NCBI GenBank assembly: GCA_025094145.1
Contig: JALLLS010000027.1
Coordinates: 124,001-188,000, forward strand
Source: Spinellus fusiger
Taxonomy: Eukaryota; Mucoromycota; Mucoromycetes; Mucorales; Phycomycetaceae
Direction of reading: 5' to 3'
Length of the DNA stretch: 64,000 bases
A model generated the notes under the pieces. It saw nothing but the letters and a program-made list of their open reading frames with translations, was not told where the DNA came from and did not search any database. Below, piece by piece: positions 1-11,150 of the stretch. The stretch's first letter is position 1; the number at the start of each line of letters is the position of its first letter. Both the position numbers and the translations under genes were made by a program.

Positions 1-3000
1 TACACCTCTGTACATGTGTCTATATGTATCCATGTGTAGGCATAGTCTCTCCCACTCCCTCTGTTTTTTTAAATGAAATGTTATCTTCTTTTTTACCTTC
101 TTTTTTACCATGCGTGGTTTGCAGTACAGCTCCACTGGACTGTGATGTGCATGGATTGGAGGTATTGGAGGGAGATATATGCGCAAGATCAAGTTCTGAA
201 TGACTTCTTTTTGAAGACACTAGAAAGAGAAAAAGTCAGTCTGATCTTGCCTTGCCTTGTCTGTACCTTCTGCCTTTGCTTTTCCTTTGCGTGGTTTGGT
301 GGGCCTCTGTTTTGGCTTCTCTGCTAGCTCCTGTGTACTCCGACGTCGACCCAGCCCAGCAATGCCCTCTGAAAAGTCTTTCATCATACTGGATCGAGAA
401 GGAATGGGGGCTAGCTCCATGTCTTTTTGACTTTTTGAGCTTCGTGAGCTCTTATCAGAAGCAGTAGAAGGTGACTTGCTGTGTCTTCCAAACATTGTCA
501 GCTTGGGCTCATGAGAAACCTTCCAGCCCCGTTCCACAATACTGGAAAGGATACCTTCGCGTGCACGGGCCATTGGCTGTGCAAACTTTGGTGATTTCAG
601 GGCAGCATACTCGGCATTAATCACTTGTCAAATAGGAAACCAAGATCGAATCTTGCATGAGCCATTTGTGCCCCTTCCTTCTTTTCACAACTCACACTTT
701 GCCAGGATAAAAAATCGCAAGTCAGAAGGATCTGAAAAGAAGGCATCCTGAGGCAAACTAGGGCCAAAGTCAGGTACGTCTTCTACCGTCGCCACCTCCA
801 CTCTAAAGTAAGCATAAAATAAAAGTGAGTTGTTTTCTTTTTCTTCTTGTTGGTTTGTCATCTCATTTCTCTTGTCTTTTTTTTCTCTCCCTTTTTTCTT
901 TCTTTTTCTCTCGTTTTACAAGTGTAGATACGCATCCATACGCATCAATACACAAATAGATATACAGATGGATAGATGTACCCACTTTTTTTCTTTCTTT
1001 CTTTCTCTCTCTCTCTCTTTCTCTCTCTCTCATCCTCACACAAACTCAATAGTCCCCCCTTGCATACCTCCACCCAATTTTCCCATTCCACTCCTCTTCG
1101 TGCACGACAATAAAGGCATGCAAGAACTGTGATTTAATCGCCGCAGGGTTAAATGGCTGCTGTCCTTCTGCAAAGACAATACAGACAATATCTGCGTAAC
1201 CATAGTGATAAGTCGTCTTTTTGTATCTAGGTTACCCCATGAGACATTTCTCTCCACTCACCATTCCCAATATGTCTTTTACGCTGAATTTGCTGCTTAT
1301 CACCTGGCTTTGAAGGAATCAACGTTGACACGTGGTAGGCCAGAACGTTGTCATTCCAAGCATCTGTAAAGGTGTGCTCACCAGAATCACCGCCTAAGAA
1401 AGAAGGAGAAACAGGTGGGTTAAAGAGGAACCCATTGAAAAAGCGCACAGACTTACTCTTTGTATCTAATCCAGCAGCCCACCCCATGTAGCCTTGCAAT
1501 TCAATGCGCTGGCCGATAATATGAAGAAACCGGTCAAACTTTTCTGAATCATGTTGGTTGGAGAACCAGTCTTCTTCTTTTGTCTGTCCTTCTTTTACAT
1601 ACAACACACCAAACTTATACCGTTTATGGTTCTTATCATAAAGACAATCAGCATCAGTGGTTATCTTCTTCTTCTGTTTCTTTCCTTCCTAATATAAAAA
1701 GACTTACAGCATTCTCATCCAATCGAAGCACTTCATCTTCAAGACCTGTTGCCTGCATGGTCTCGGCATCAATTCTCCCGAGTCTGCTAAAGGGCACATC
1801 AAAGGACATTTCAATTACACCCTTCCAAGTGGTGTCCTGTATTGAATCACACGGCGTGTCTATACTTGCAGAATCTAATGGGGCCGTCAATAGAAAGGAG
1901 TCGGGCACGATCTTCCTGATGTCTGGACACTAATAACATGAGGGAAGGTGTTAATACGGATAGTAATACAAATATCAATACAAGTATCCATTGTCATGCC
2001 CACGATGAAGACACATGTATATGCCACATAGAAGAAAGACTACACACACACACACACTTACCTGCTTGGTTCTGACAATGATAAGGTACTCTCTTTGTCC
2101 CTCACCCCCACTGTCCTCATCTGTCTCTTCATGATGGCATACTACAGTAATAAGAATAGGTTCGCCATCCTCCATATAGCCACAAAAGGCCACATAATCT
2201 GTCCCCACAAAATGAGATTGAAACCAATCCACATCACTGTCCATATGTTCTACAGGTGCTTGGCTATAATCATCACAGGGAACATCTGCCATGGGTTCTG
2301 CACCAAACCTGTTGGCACCTTCAATCCTGTACCCCTTGCACGGTATCACCATGGCCTTTTCAAATACTTTATGGTACTGGCTTATGCACTGATTTACCAT
2401 CTGCTTCATGGCAGACACAATCTCCTTGACGGCTTTTGTAATTGCATGGTGGGTCTCTGCCTCCTTCTTCAGCCGTTCTTTCATCTTCAAAGGTTCTACA
2501 CCAGTTCCAAGCGCACGGCCTTCTCCAAGCTGTCTCTCGAGATTGATAAAGAACAGGGTGACGCTCTTTTTTGAGAGTGGGCCCTGCACATCCCATTCCA
2601 CCATGTCTGACATTTTACGCAAGTCCCGGGCAATGGATTGCAGTGCCTCGTCAGGAAATAGAATGGCTGCCCTGGAACCAGCCAAGGGGGGAGCAAGCAC
2701 AACAGAGGCGAGTGTTTGATCACAGGCATGGATCAATTTGGTGTGGAGGGTGGTGAGTGTCGTGGTGACAAGGAAGGTGGGGTTGGAGAAGTCGAATCTA
2801 GGTTTGCGTGTTGGTGCAGCGGCTAGTTTTGAAGGATCTGTTCTGTAAATATCTTCCTGAGCAGTGTGAACAGGGTGCTGTCCTTGAGCCAATTGTCTTA
2901 GTGAAGGCACCTTGTCCTATATAAGTGAATAGATGAATAGATGAGTAAATAGATAAACGAAATAAAAAAAGAGAGAACAGAAATACAGAATGAGTGTCCA

Positions 3001-4236
3001 TGGTATCGAATCTTTCTCTTTCTCTCTCTTCTCTCTCTCTCTCTCTTCTTTCTCCATCTCTATGGTTACCTGGCATGATTTGGCTCTCTGTCGACTCCAT
3101 ACAAGGTCCTGCAGGGATGGTTTGGACTGAATGGCATGATCACTTCTCGTATCCAACATCTCCATCTCCTGAAAAGACAACATGCTCGAAGCAGACGACC
3201 CACATTCATCAAAAAAGGCCATGTTCTCAATCTCTTCTCCAAACAACAGCTTCCCGACAGCACTCGATGTCTTGTCCTCGTGGCCTAGCAAGCAGGCCCC
3301 CTCCTGCTCCATGATTCTTGCCATCTCATCACTGAACCCAAGGATAGGATCGCTTCTTTCTTCGCTGATCATCGAGACGCGCCGTGAAGCGCTTTCCTTC
3401 CCTAGACTCGCTGCATCGGCCATGCTGTTCCTCCGTTTCGACAGCGACTTGGTCTCTCTTGTCTGCTGGCTCGTGGTTGCGCGACCGTCTTTGAGTTCAA
3501 GGACCGAATAGCTTGTGGACGTATTCAGACTTAGGTCAGCAATGGCCACCTCCTCCACCCGTGGCTCTGAGGATTTGGAGAAGAGGCCTGCCAGGTGCAG
3601 TGTGCTGGGGGTGCGTCGACGGAGGCGTGTGGAGAGAGACTCACGATCGGGGAGGGTGTGGGGTGTGTGGGGTGTCTCTGGATGGCTGTTGGGGTTGGAG
3701 AGATGGCGGCTTTTTCTGTGGAGTGCTCGCTGACTGCTTGTTTTGATAACAAAATCCTTTACAGAGACAAGCGAGGACTTGACGACGTTTGGGAGTTTGC
3801 TGATGCGGCTGGCAGTGCTGAAGATGGAACTGGTGGTGGATGTGGTGGAGTGTAATGAGTCGTTGGAGCTGCGTCGGACAATGCGCCGAGGAAATGTGTC
3901 GTGGAAGGCGTCTGCTGCATGGGTGCGCTGAGGATCTTGGCGGAGGGCTGCCAGGCTGTTGATGCGGGAGGAGGATGGGTGTCTTTCGCTGTTACTGCTG
4001 TTGCTGCTGTTGCTGCTGCTGTTGTTATTGTTGTTGCTGTTGTAGTAGTATTGGTGGTAGTGGTGGTGAGAGTGGTGAGAGTGGCTCATTCGGTTGTAGT
4101 TCATGTCGAGTGAGGCTGTTCGTAGGGTTTGGACATCTCCATGTTTTTCACCAGAGCGATGAGGAGTGTCGTTCTTGGCGTCATAGCTGTGGGCATGAGA
4201 AGCACTATTGCCCGCATGATCTTGAGCCGACAGCAT
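1..4236 (-). CDS. Rap-GAP domain GTPase-activating protein (3' end outside window)
   Basis: Predicted GTPase-activating protein for Rap/Rheb-type small GTPases. Exons, read on the minus strand: 4236-3070, 2916-2062, 1929-1708, about 1631-1262, 1191-1068, 802-696, 623 to about 275, and more near 220 running off the window; all phases agree. The N-terminal 390 residues are low complexity (His/Tyr/Asn/Ser runs), typical of a disordered regulatory region. The Rap-GAP core spans exons 2-7. It shows the block FGVLYVKEGQTKEEDWFSN, then HVSTLIPSKPGD, and the loop HIGND-IVCIVF, formed across the 1262/1191 splice, which carries the asparagine 'thumb' that family members use for catalysis. After it come FIVVHEE, VPDFGP and LINAEYAALKSPKFA, the usual C-terminal part of the domain. 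The tail is Ser/Lys rich. The exon 3/4 junction is the least certain, since alternative acceptors exist. Identity as a Rap-GAP is secure; the substrate GTPase is inferred. Confidence 0.88.
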
Positions 4237-4802
4237 AAAGAAGAGAAGGAGTGGATAGGTAGAAGAGTGCTATTCACACTTATTCTTTTCTTTTATATAT
4301 GTTTATTATTATTACGCTTCTTGTCCTTTTCTTTTTCTCTCTCTCTTTCTCTCTCTTTTTGTCAATGTGAGAGAAGCAGCAGAAGCAGCAGAAGAAGAGC
4401 AAAAAGGGAAGAAGAGGGAAGAAAACAAGATGCAAGGGACTTGAAATTTGGCTTCCCTTCTTTTTTTTTCCGCTAACAAAACAAGGAGGGAAAAATGGAA
4501 GCAGAGGAGAAACTCAACCTATACTCTCACTTTCAAAATAGAACTTACTTTTAAGCCTAAAAAGGAATGCGACCATTCACAGTGCGAGCAACGTGTCTTG
4601 AGCATTCATAAAGAGATACTGTGTGGGATGTAAAGTGGGATTATTCGGGCTGCTTTATTATCACAAGATACACTAGGAGGGTGGGTATAAGAGAAAAAAA
4701 GAAAGAAAAAAAAGAAAAAGATAAATCAAGCTATGTACAGGTAGAATAGTGAGAGAATCCCTCGTATGCCCTGCTTAGGTTGGGACTACATGCATAGGTG
4801 GA

Positions 4803-7198
4803 TTAATTTCCATTGGAGGTGAGTGCGGGTATGAGAGATGAGATGATTTCCAAGGGTTCAATGGGCTCGGTGGGTTCGGTGGGAGGAGTGGGAGGAGTGA
4901 GTTTGGTGTGTTGGACTGTCTTTAAGGGTTCTGCCTTTAAGGGTTCTGCCTTTAAGGGTTCTGCCTTGGTGAGTTCGGTAGGTTCGGTAGGTTCGGTGGG
5001 TTTGGTGGACATAACAGATAAAGAAGATACAGCAGCCTCAGTAGTAGTAGTGGCTGCTACTGCTTCTTCAGCAGCCTGTTCTTCAGCAGCCTGTTCTTCA
5101 GTAGTAACAGGAACTACCACAGCAGGCGCTGCCTCTATTGCCTTGGACATGGATCCCTTGCTGTGCTGGCTTGCCTGCTCACGGTCCACCTTCACCTTCA
5201 TAAGGAATTCGGGAACTGTCTCCACCAAATGCTTGTAGATCTCATCCGAACTCTGGTCAATGCCTGACTCCATCAGAAGAGAGACAAAGTGGGTTTGGAG
5301 TTCAGCAGTGGTAATGTGATCTATGGGAATACTGTCTGCGAACTGGTTGCACACATCTTGAAGGAAGGCCTGTCGTTCATCCCCCACACTTTCAGAAGTA
5401 TCATTCTCTCCACCAAAGAAGCGCCAGAACATCTCTTCAATCTGTTCACGGGCAGCATAGTCAATGATAATCTTCATATCAATTCTGCCTGGTCGCATCA
5501 TGGCTGGCTGAAGTTTGTTGATCTCATTGCACGTCATAAATATCACTAGAAATAGTCATTTTTTTAGCACATAAGCATCCTCTACTACGATAGAATTCCA
5601 TGACCATGGCTATGAACTTACTAGATCCTTCTTGGGCCTGGATTCCGTCCAATGCATTCAACATGCCTGCCATTGTCAAGCGAGGCTCTCTTCCACCCAA
5701 ATAATGATCGAGATCCTCAATGACAATGATGGTATTATCAGGACTACTGGTCAACATCTCACTAAACTCGCTGTCACCGGCCACTTCCGTCAGATTGATA
5801 AGGGCGATATTCATTCTCAATTTGCTCTAGTCTGAGTGAGATAAAGGTCTTTTTCCTTCTTTCTTTTTTATTGCTACAAGTGACTTACCGCAAGAGCCTG
5901 GATAAGTGAAGATTTGCCAGTACCAGGAGGACCGTACAAGAGGTAGCCACGACGGTAGGGAATGCCTCTGGATTTGTACCACTTCTTACGGTAAAGGAAG
6001 GTTTCCATGTCTGTTATGCACGCAATGAATGAATTTCATTCTCCTCTTGAACAAGTGAAAATTAAGACTTACCCGTCAAGATCTTCTCCTTGAGCCCGCG
6101 CTTAAGAGCCACTGTATCAAATCCACGTGGCTCTATTGTCTTTGAGGTTTCCCAGCCATAAATACCGTATCTGTAGATAGTCACCTAAAGAAGTAAAGTG
6201 TTCATGGTTAGGATTCATAGTGTATCTACCTATGGGCATCTACATGTCATCTATGGAGATGGAAGGGTGTACGACACTACTACTTACACTGTCGCCGTCC
6301 TCTTCGTTGTATTCGTCCGCCCACTCTTGCATAAACCGCCTCAGTTGAGCAAGATCGTTGCCTTTCATTCTAATAATAATAATAATAATAATATAGATGA
6401 ATAAAGAATACATAGGTGAGTCCAATGCAATGTCTCAATGGTATAGATTAGTAACTCTGTTACTTACTCAAAAGACAAATAGACATTGTAATCTCTTCTG
6501 ACCTTCTCATCACCATCACTTTTACGAGAGACATGAATTGTGTGTCCCTTGTAAGAAAGCTCTGCAGTGGTGTTGATAACTATGGGAAAGTGAATCCATA
6601 AAAATCAGTCTTTTTCTTCTTTTTGTAGAGGATGATCAATGCAGCCTAACTTACGAGGATAAAACCCAACTTTTGGCAATGGCTTGACAAGGGGTGTGTC
6701 CACTTGATGTACTTCTTCTGGCTCATAGTAAGCAACAGCTTCTGTCATTCCAGGAACACTCTTTGTATTCTTCTTGACAAAGTAGTCCATGGCATGGAAG
6801 AGGGCTTCTGCTGGTCTGACTTCTACAGAGACTGTGTTTTCAATCTTTTTGTTATAGAAGTAATATTCGATAAAGGAATCCCAGTAGGTCTTCAAAATGG
6901 CTATAGAGAATAAGTGAGTGAATTATGTCTCCGAGATGGATAGATAAAATATAGATATTTATAAAAACCCTACTAGAAGGACTAGCTTACGTGTGACATA
7001 GACAATGATACTCAGCATAACAAAATCGTTACCAAAGTAACGCTTTCCAAGCTGCGTAAGGCGTTGTCCCAAAAGACTTTCCCAAAAAGATTCTTCAGAT
7101 ATCTTTTCAAGAAAGGTAAGGACTTTGTCTAATACTAATTGAAGATGCTTCAAAGTCGCTTCTCTCTTTAATGCGCTAGTAGTGGCTACTGTAGACAT
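4803..7198 (-). CDS. BCS1-like AAA ATPase
   Basis: AAA-type ATPase of the Bcs1 family. The family founder is a mitochondrial inner-membrane translocase that inserts the Rieske protein into complex III; other fungal members have unassigned substrates. About eight exons on the minus strand: exon 1 starts at ATG 7198 ([17 protein letters not shown]), with later exons near 6902-6654, 6585-6470, 6370-6286, 6186-6074, 6015-5890, 5825-5623 and 5547-4803. The Bcs1-specific region contains [17 protein letters not shown], followed by the Walker A motif [11 protein letters not shown] (about 5900-5935), Walker B IIVIEDLD (about 5705-5730), and the sensor/arginine-finger stretch RPGRIDMKI (about 5480-5500). 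A hydrophobic stretch near residues 60-75 may be the membrane anchor. The C-terminal tail is unusual: low complexity, with three tandem KAEPL units (4920-4965) and several TEP repeats. Which Bcs1-family role it has cannot be decided here. Confidence 0.87.
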
Positions 7199-10100
7199 GA
7201 TAAGATTGATTTAACAGTGATTTAATAGAGAAGAGGGCGAAGTTGGACAAGAGAGAAAAGGATAAGGTAAGAAGAGTAGGAAGAGCAGAAAAAGACAGTT
7301 GTATTTATAGGTAGAAGATGAAAAAAAGAAAAAAAAGAAAAAAAAAAAGTATATTTGCAGAAAGAGATAGAGGAATGGGAATAAATCCACAGCCAAATGT
7401 GGTACATGTTAAGCGATGGGAGATAGCACCCGTGTTAATGCGCAGTGTTGCTTAGGCCAGAGGCTGCCTTACTGCGGTTTATCTGAGCATGAAAGGGGAG
7501 AACGACGTAGTAAGTTCATGGCGCAGTGGATGAATCTGTAGATGTACACAAAGGGGCTCTTCTAACAAGAGAATGCCACGTTTCTCTTGTAATAGTAACA
7601 TATCAACTATGTAGATGTGTGTATGTAGATGTGTGTATGTAGATGTGTGTGTTGACTGTTGACTGTTTGGCTGCGGAATGTCTCTTTTCTTCTCCTGTTC
7701 TTTTCTATCATCCTATCAAGCTTAATATGAAGAACTGCTGAGTCATCTCATTACTTTATTGAAGGTATTTTATTATTAGCAAGAGTGACCTTTCTTAATA
7801 GCATAAAACACATATCTATAGAATTAACATGAATGGTGGATTAGCCACTATAGTTGTGAGGACAATCAAGACGGACCCTCCATTGAAAGATAAAGCCTTC
7901 TCATGTAAATAGTCTCTATTTTATTTATATAAAAATACACTTTCTAATGAGAATGCACTATTGTTTCTTCTCGCAAGACTCCTTTAGAAGAGAGGGTCTG
8001 GTCCTTGATGACCATAATGATAAGTATAAGCAATCGAAACACTCTAGTCGTAATGTAAATCAACAGAAAGTCTTAGTTTAAAAGACCTGAACCTTGAGCA
8101 ACTAACTTTGCCACACCTTTTCACCTGTTTGGTTCACAAAAGCATATCATAAAACTATAGATTCTCTCCACCCTATAAATCGTAATTTTTTCTTTTTTCT
8201 ATTGGGTTGTTTTCGTAGATCTAAGGACATATTCCTAGAATAGAGAAATGCTAAACTTCGGTTTTGAGGGGATCTTTACTCTTGTGACAATAAAACACAA
8301 TACTTTTTTATCAGATCGAAAACCATTCTGTATTTATTCCCAGTAAAGAAAAGGACAAACGGACAGACAGCATTGAGTATTCCTAAGTATTATTAGATAT
8401 TATAGTGCTAATAAATAGCAGTGGACATGAGTAAAAACATCATAACCTAATCCTCTTGCTAGCTTGGCGTCAGATACATCTTATTATGGACCCGGAATTG
8501 AAACAAAAAGAGAAAGCCATCGCTTATTCATCAATGGAGTGTACAAAGGTGGTAACCAGATATATCTCGGAATAGGGATAATTTATTTGTACTTTATCTA
8601 TGCCAATCATGAATTAGGACGTCGTCTATTATTTAAAAACTGGGTCAAAAAAATAATCTTTTCTATAGATAGAACTGTATCTTTTAATATTGCCAACTAT
8701 GCCACTTGGCCTATTTATACTCAATAAAATAAAGAGAAATGAGTTTGACATTTTATTGCTTAAGTAAAAGTATTGATATGGTTGGATATTGAATATACTT
8801 TAGCTTGTAAGACCCAATGAGTTCACTACTGCAGATCAAAAGTGAACTGTCTCTCTCTCTCATCTTTACACTGACCATGGCTGTTCTCTATGATGAAGAT
8901 AGTGTGCAGTACCATAATGAGCATAGAGCCTATCTCAAATATTGCTTGTCTGATCAGAGAAGACCTACTATTAAAATTATTAATATTAGTATTAATATAT
9001 TAATTTAGGAAGAGCTCATGAAGGACCAATCACTGATCACCACCAGCCACTCATCGTCTGAATTTTACAAATACAGTCTGTGGGTGTGTATAGAAGCTGG
9101 TCACTTTGTACAAGCAAGAGGACTCCACTTACTCTGCCCTATTTTAGTTTCTATAGGTCTGAGGACTGAAAAGAGCAAGACATCATCAGTGCAAAAAGTA
9201 GGAGGACAAGTAAATGTTATTCATATCAACAAATCAAATAGAGATGTACTTTTTATGGAAGGTCTTTTTATGGAGTGATAAACATAAACTTTAAACAAGC
9301 TTTATCCTACACCAACTCAAGTCGAGTATCTGAGCCACATCCCATTCTCCTTTGTTTTCTTTTTCCCTTTTGTCTGGAATCAAAAGAGCTTAAGCTATGA
9401 AGTCATAGTATTAGGGATTTAGGGTATTGTTACCACACAAAATAGACTCTGTGGCGCTTCCAGGGTGTCCAGTCTTTATCTTTTCTTGTTCTGTTTCTTC
9501 TTATTTTGGTTACCAGACACTGATCTTGGTGCATTACTAGTCACTATTGCAGTGCATACAATTGAGCGTACTCACTGAGCATTCTTTTTTTTTTCTTTCT
9601 TTCTCGTGGTATCTCTTTAGGTAATAGCAAATTGTGATATAACTTTTTCTTCTTTTCTTATCTTTCTTCCTCACTCTATATTATTTTAATGAGTTGGTTT
9701 CCTTTTCTTCCCTCTTCTTGGAATGGACCTAATGTTATATTTCCAATTGTATGATACTATTCACTATAAAAGACAACAGTCTAATGATTTGAATCTGTGT
9801 CCTTGTCTCTTCTCGAAATGATTCTCTTACAGTAAATAGATTAAGGTATCTACCACGTACAAAAGAATGGAATACAAATACTTTTATTTCAACAGACAGA
9901 TGGTTTAAAGAGATGAGTTCAATAGAACCAATGTCAGTTTCCCAGGTGTTGGTACAGTGTAAGTATAATCTATTCAAGAGAGAAAACCTTACTATCCTAT
10001 GATCTAGGGCAGTTTGGTGGGACTAGAATTCGATTCGCTCTTCTATAATAATAATACAAAAGTTTAAATAGATGACCGTCCTATGAAATAGACAGTATTT

Positions 10101-10620
10101 CTTATTGATTTATTTATAAATATAAATAATGACGTGGAACAAGCCTTCACTCTATGGGCTACAACATGAAAGTATCAACATATCACTGTACATACAGTCA
10201 GGGCGATCTATTCAATGAGTAGTTACCAATGCTAATGATCCAAATAGGATTTTCTCCTATTGAACTCTTCCATTCGTAAGATGGCATATAGCACTTGCTT
10301 ATTCACCAACACAAAGAAACATCATTCTATTTCTGTATGAGGATTGCTCTTAAAGACTAGGTAAAATGGTACATCGAACTAGATAATTTATACTTTGCCA
10401 AACAATTGTACTTCTATAGAGTCTCTTTGTACACACCAGGAGGTCTTTAGGATATAAAAAGAAATAGTCGAAATACAATTGTTTAGAAATGACACATCGA
10501 TTTGAAAAGGAGCAAAAATAAACTAAGATGTATTCATGTTAGTTCTTAAAGATTATTATTATAATTTAGCTGTAAATATCTGAATCCCGAAGAAAACCAC
10601 TTTCAATGTGGCGATATATA
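7199..10620. other. Gene-poor stretch, no recognisable gene
   Basis: About 3.4 kb with A/T runs and a short tandem repeat of a gtagatgtgt-type unit (about 7610-7650). The first few hundred bases should hold the BCS1-like gene's promoter, but no motif stands out. Open frames at 8464-8727, 8817-9008 and 9018-9278 (+) and 9735-9977 (-) are short, show no family motif I recognise and lack convincing splice links. They may be remnants of an old mobile element. Confidence 0.6.
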
Positions 10621-10622
10621 AT

Positions 10623-10686
10623 ATGAATGCATCAAAGAATATCTACTCTTATGTGACTGTATAGATACCCTTTGATGCATTCACAT
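10623..10686. repeat. Imperfect inverted repeat at the 3' end of the Fanzor-type relic
   Basis: tgaatgcatcaaagaatatc at the left pairs with gataccctttgatgcattca at the right, with about two mismatches in 20 and a loop of roughly 20 nt. The right arm is the NRDVNASKGI coding segment, so the palindrome straddles the end of the open frame. Such a structure could be part of a guide-RNA scaffold or element end, or simply a local duplication. Confidence 0.6.
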
Positions 10687-11150
10687 CTCTGTTCTAAACA
10701 ATTCCGCAACTTTGGCAAGCGCGGATAGTGTTGAAATTCACTAATACCTCAGTGAGGATATTTGTGTTATAAGTGTGACAGATCTTGAGAACAAAAAAAG
10801 AAGACAAAGTAACTGTTAGAAGAGCTTTTCATATTGGGTGAGAGATCAATCATGTTTACCTTTGATATTCGAAACTTATCAACATCAACTACAAGAAGAT
10901 CTTCGTCTTTTTGTCTCTTTTTCGATGATTGATATAAAATTCTTGTCAAACTAACACGATGACCTTTAAACTTGGCAGTTTGGTAGGATCATACTCTAAT
11001 CTTTTTAGGTGCCAATACCCCTTCTCACTAATAAAACAGTAAAAATGATTAGTTCGAGATGTATTAATGTACTCTCTATGTGTGTGTCGTATTACCCTTG
11101 CACTGACAGCTTCTTCTTGCCTTTGTCTTTGTAACAGATTCACTGGGCTT
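10649..11150 (-). pseudogene. Decayed Fanzor/TnpB-type nuclease, C-terminal part
   Basis: Read on the minus strand with small introns spliced out, this stretch gives FKGHRVSLTRILYQ, then LLVVDVDKFRISK, an intron (about 10866-10790, GTAAAC...CAAG), then ICHTY, RACQSCGIV, a TAG stop and NRDVNASKGI. This order is the signature of the TnpB/Fanzor C-terminus: the RuvC-II strand (here VDKFRISK for the usual VDEFRTSK), a four-cysteine zinc ribbon, and RuvC-III W-N-R-D-x-N-A. The gene is broken. The first ribbon pair reads C-H-T-Y, so a cysteine is lost. The tryptophan expected before NRD is a TAG stop (10694-10696). The glutamate of VDEF is lysine. The remaining upstream piece (about 10946-11143) gives EKGYWHLKRLEYDPTKLPS. 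No complete RuvC-I region was found. It is clearly distinct in sequence from the four Fanzor copies elsewhere in the window. Confidence 0.72.
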
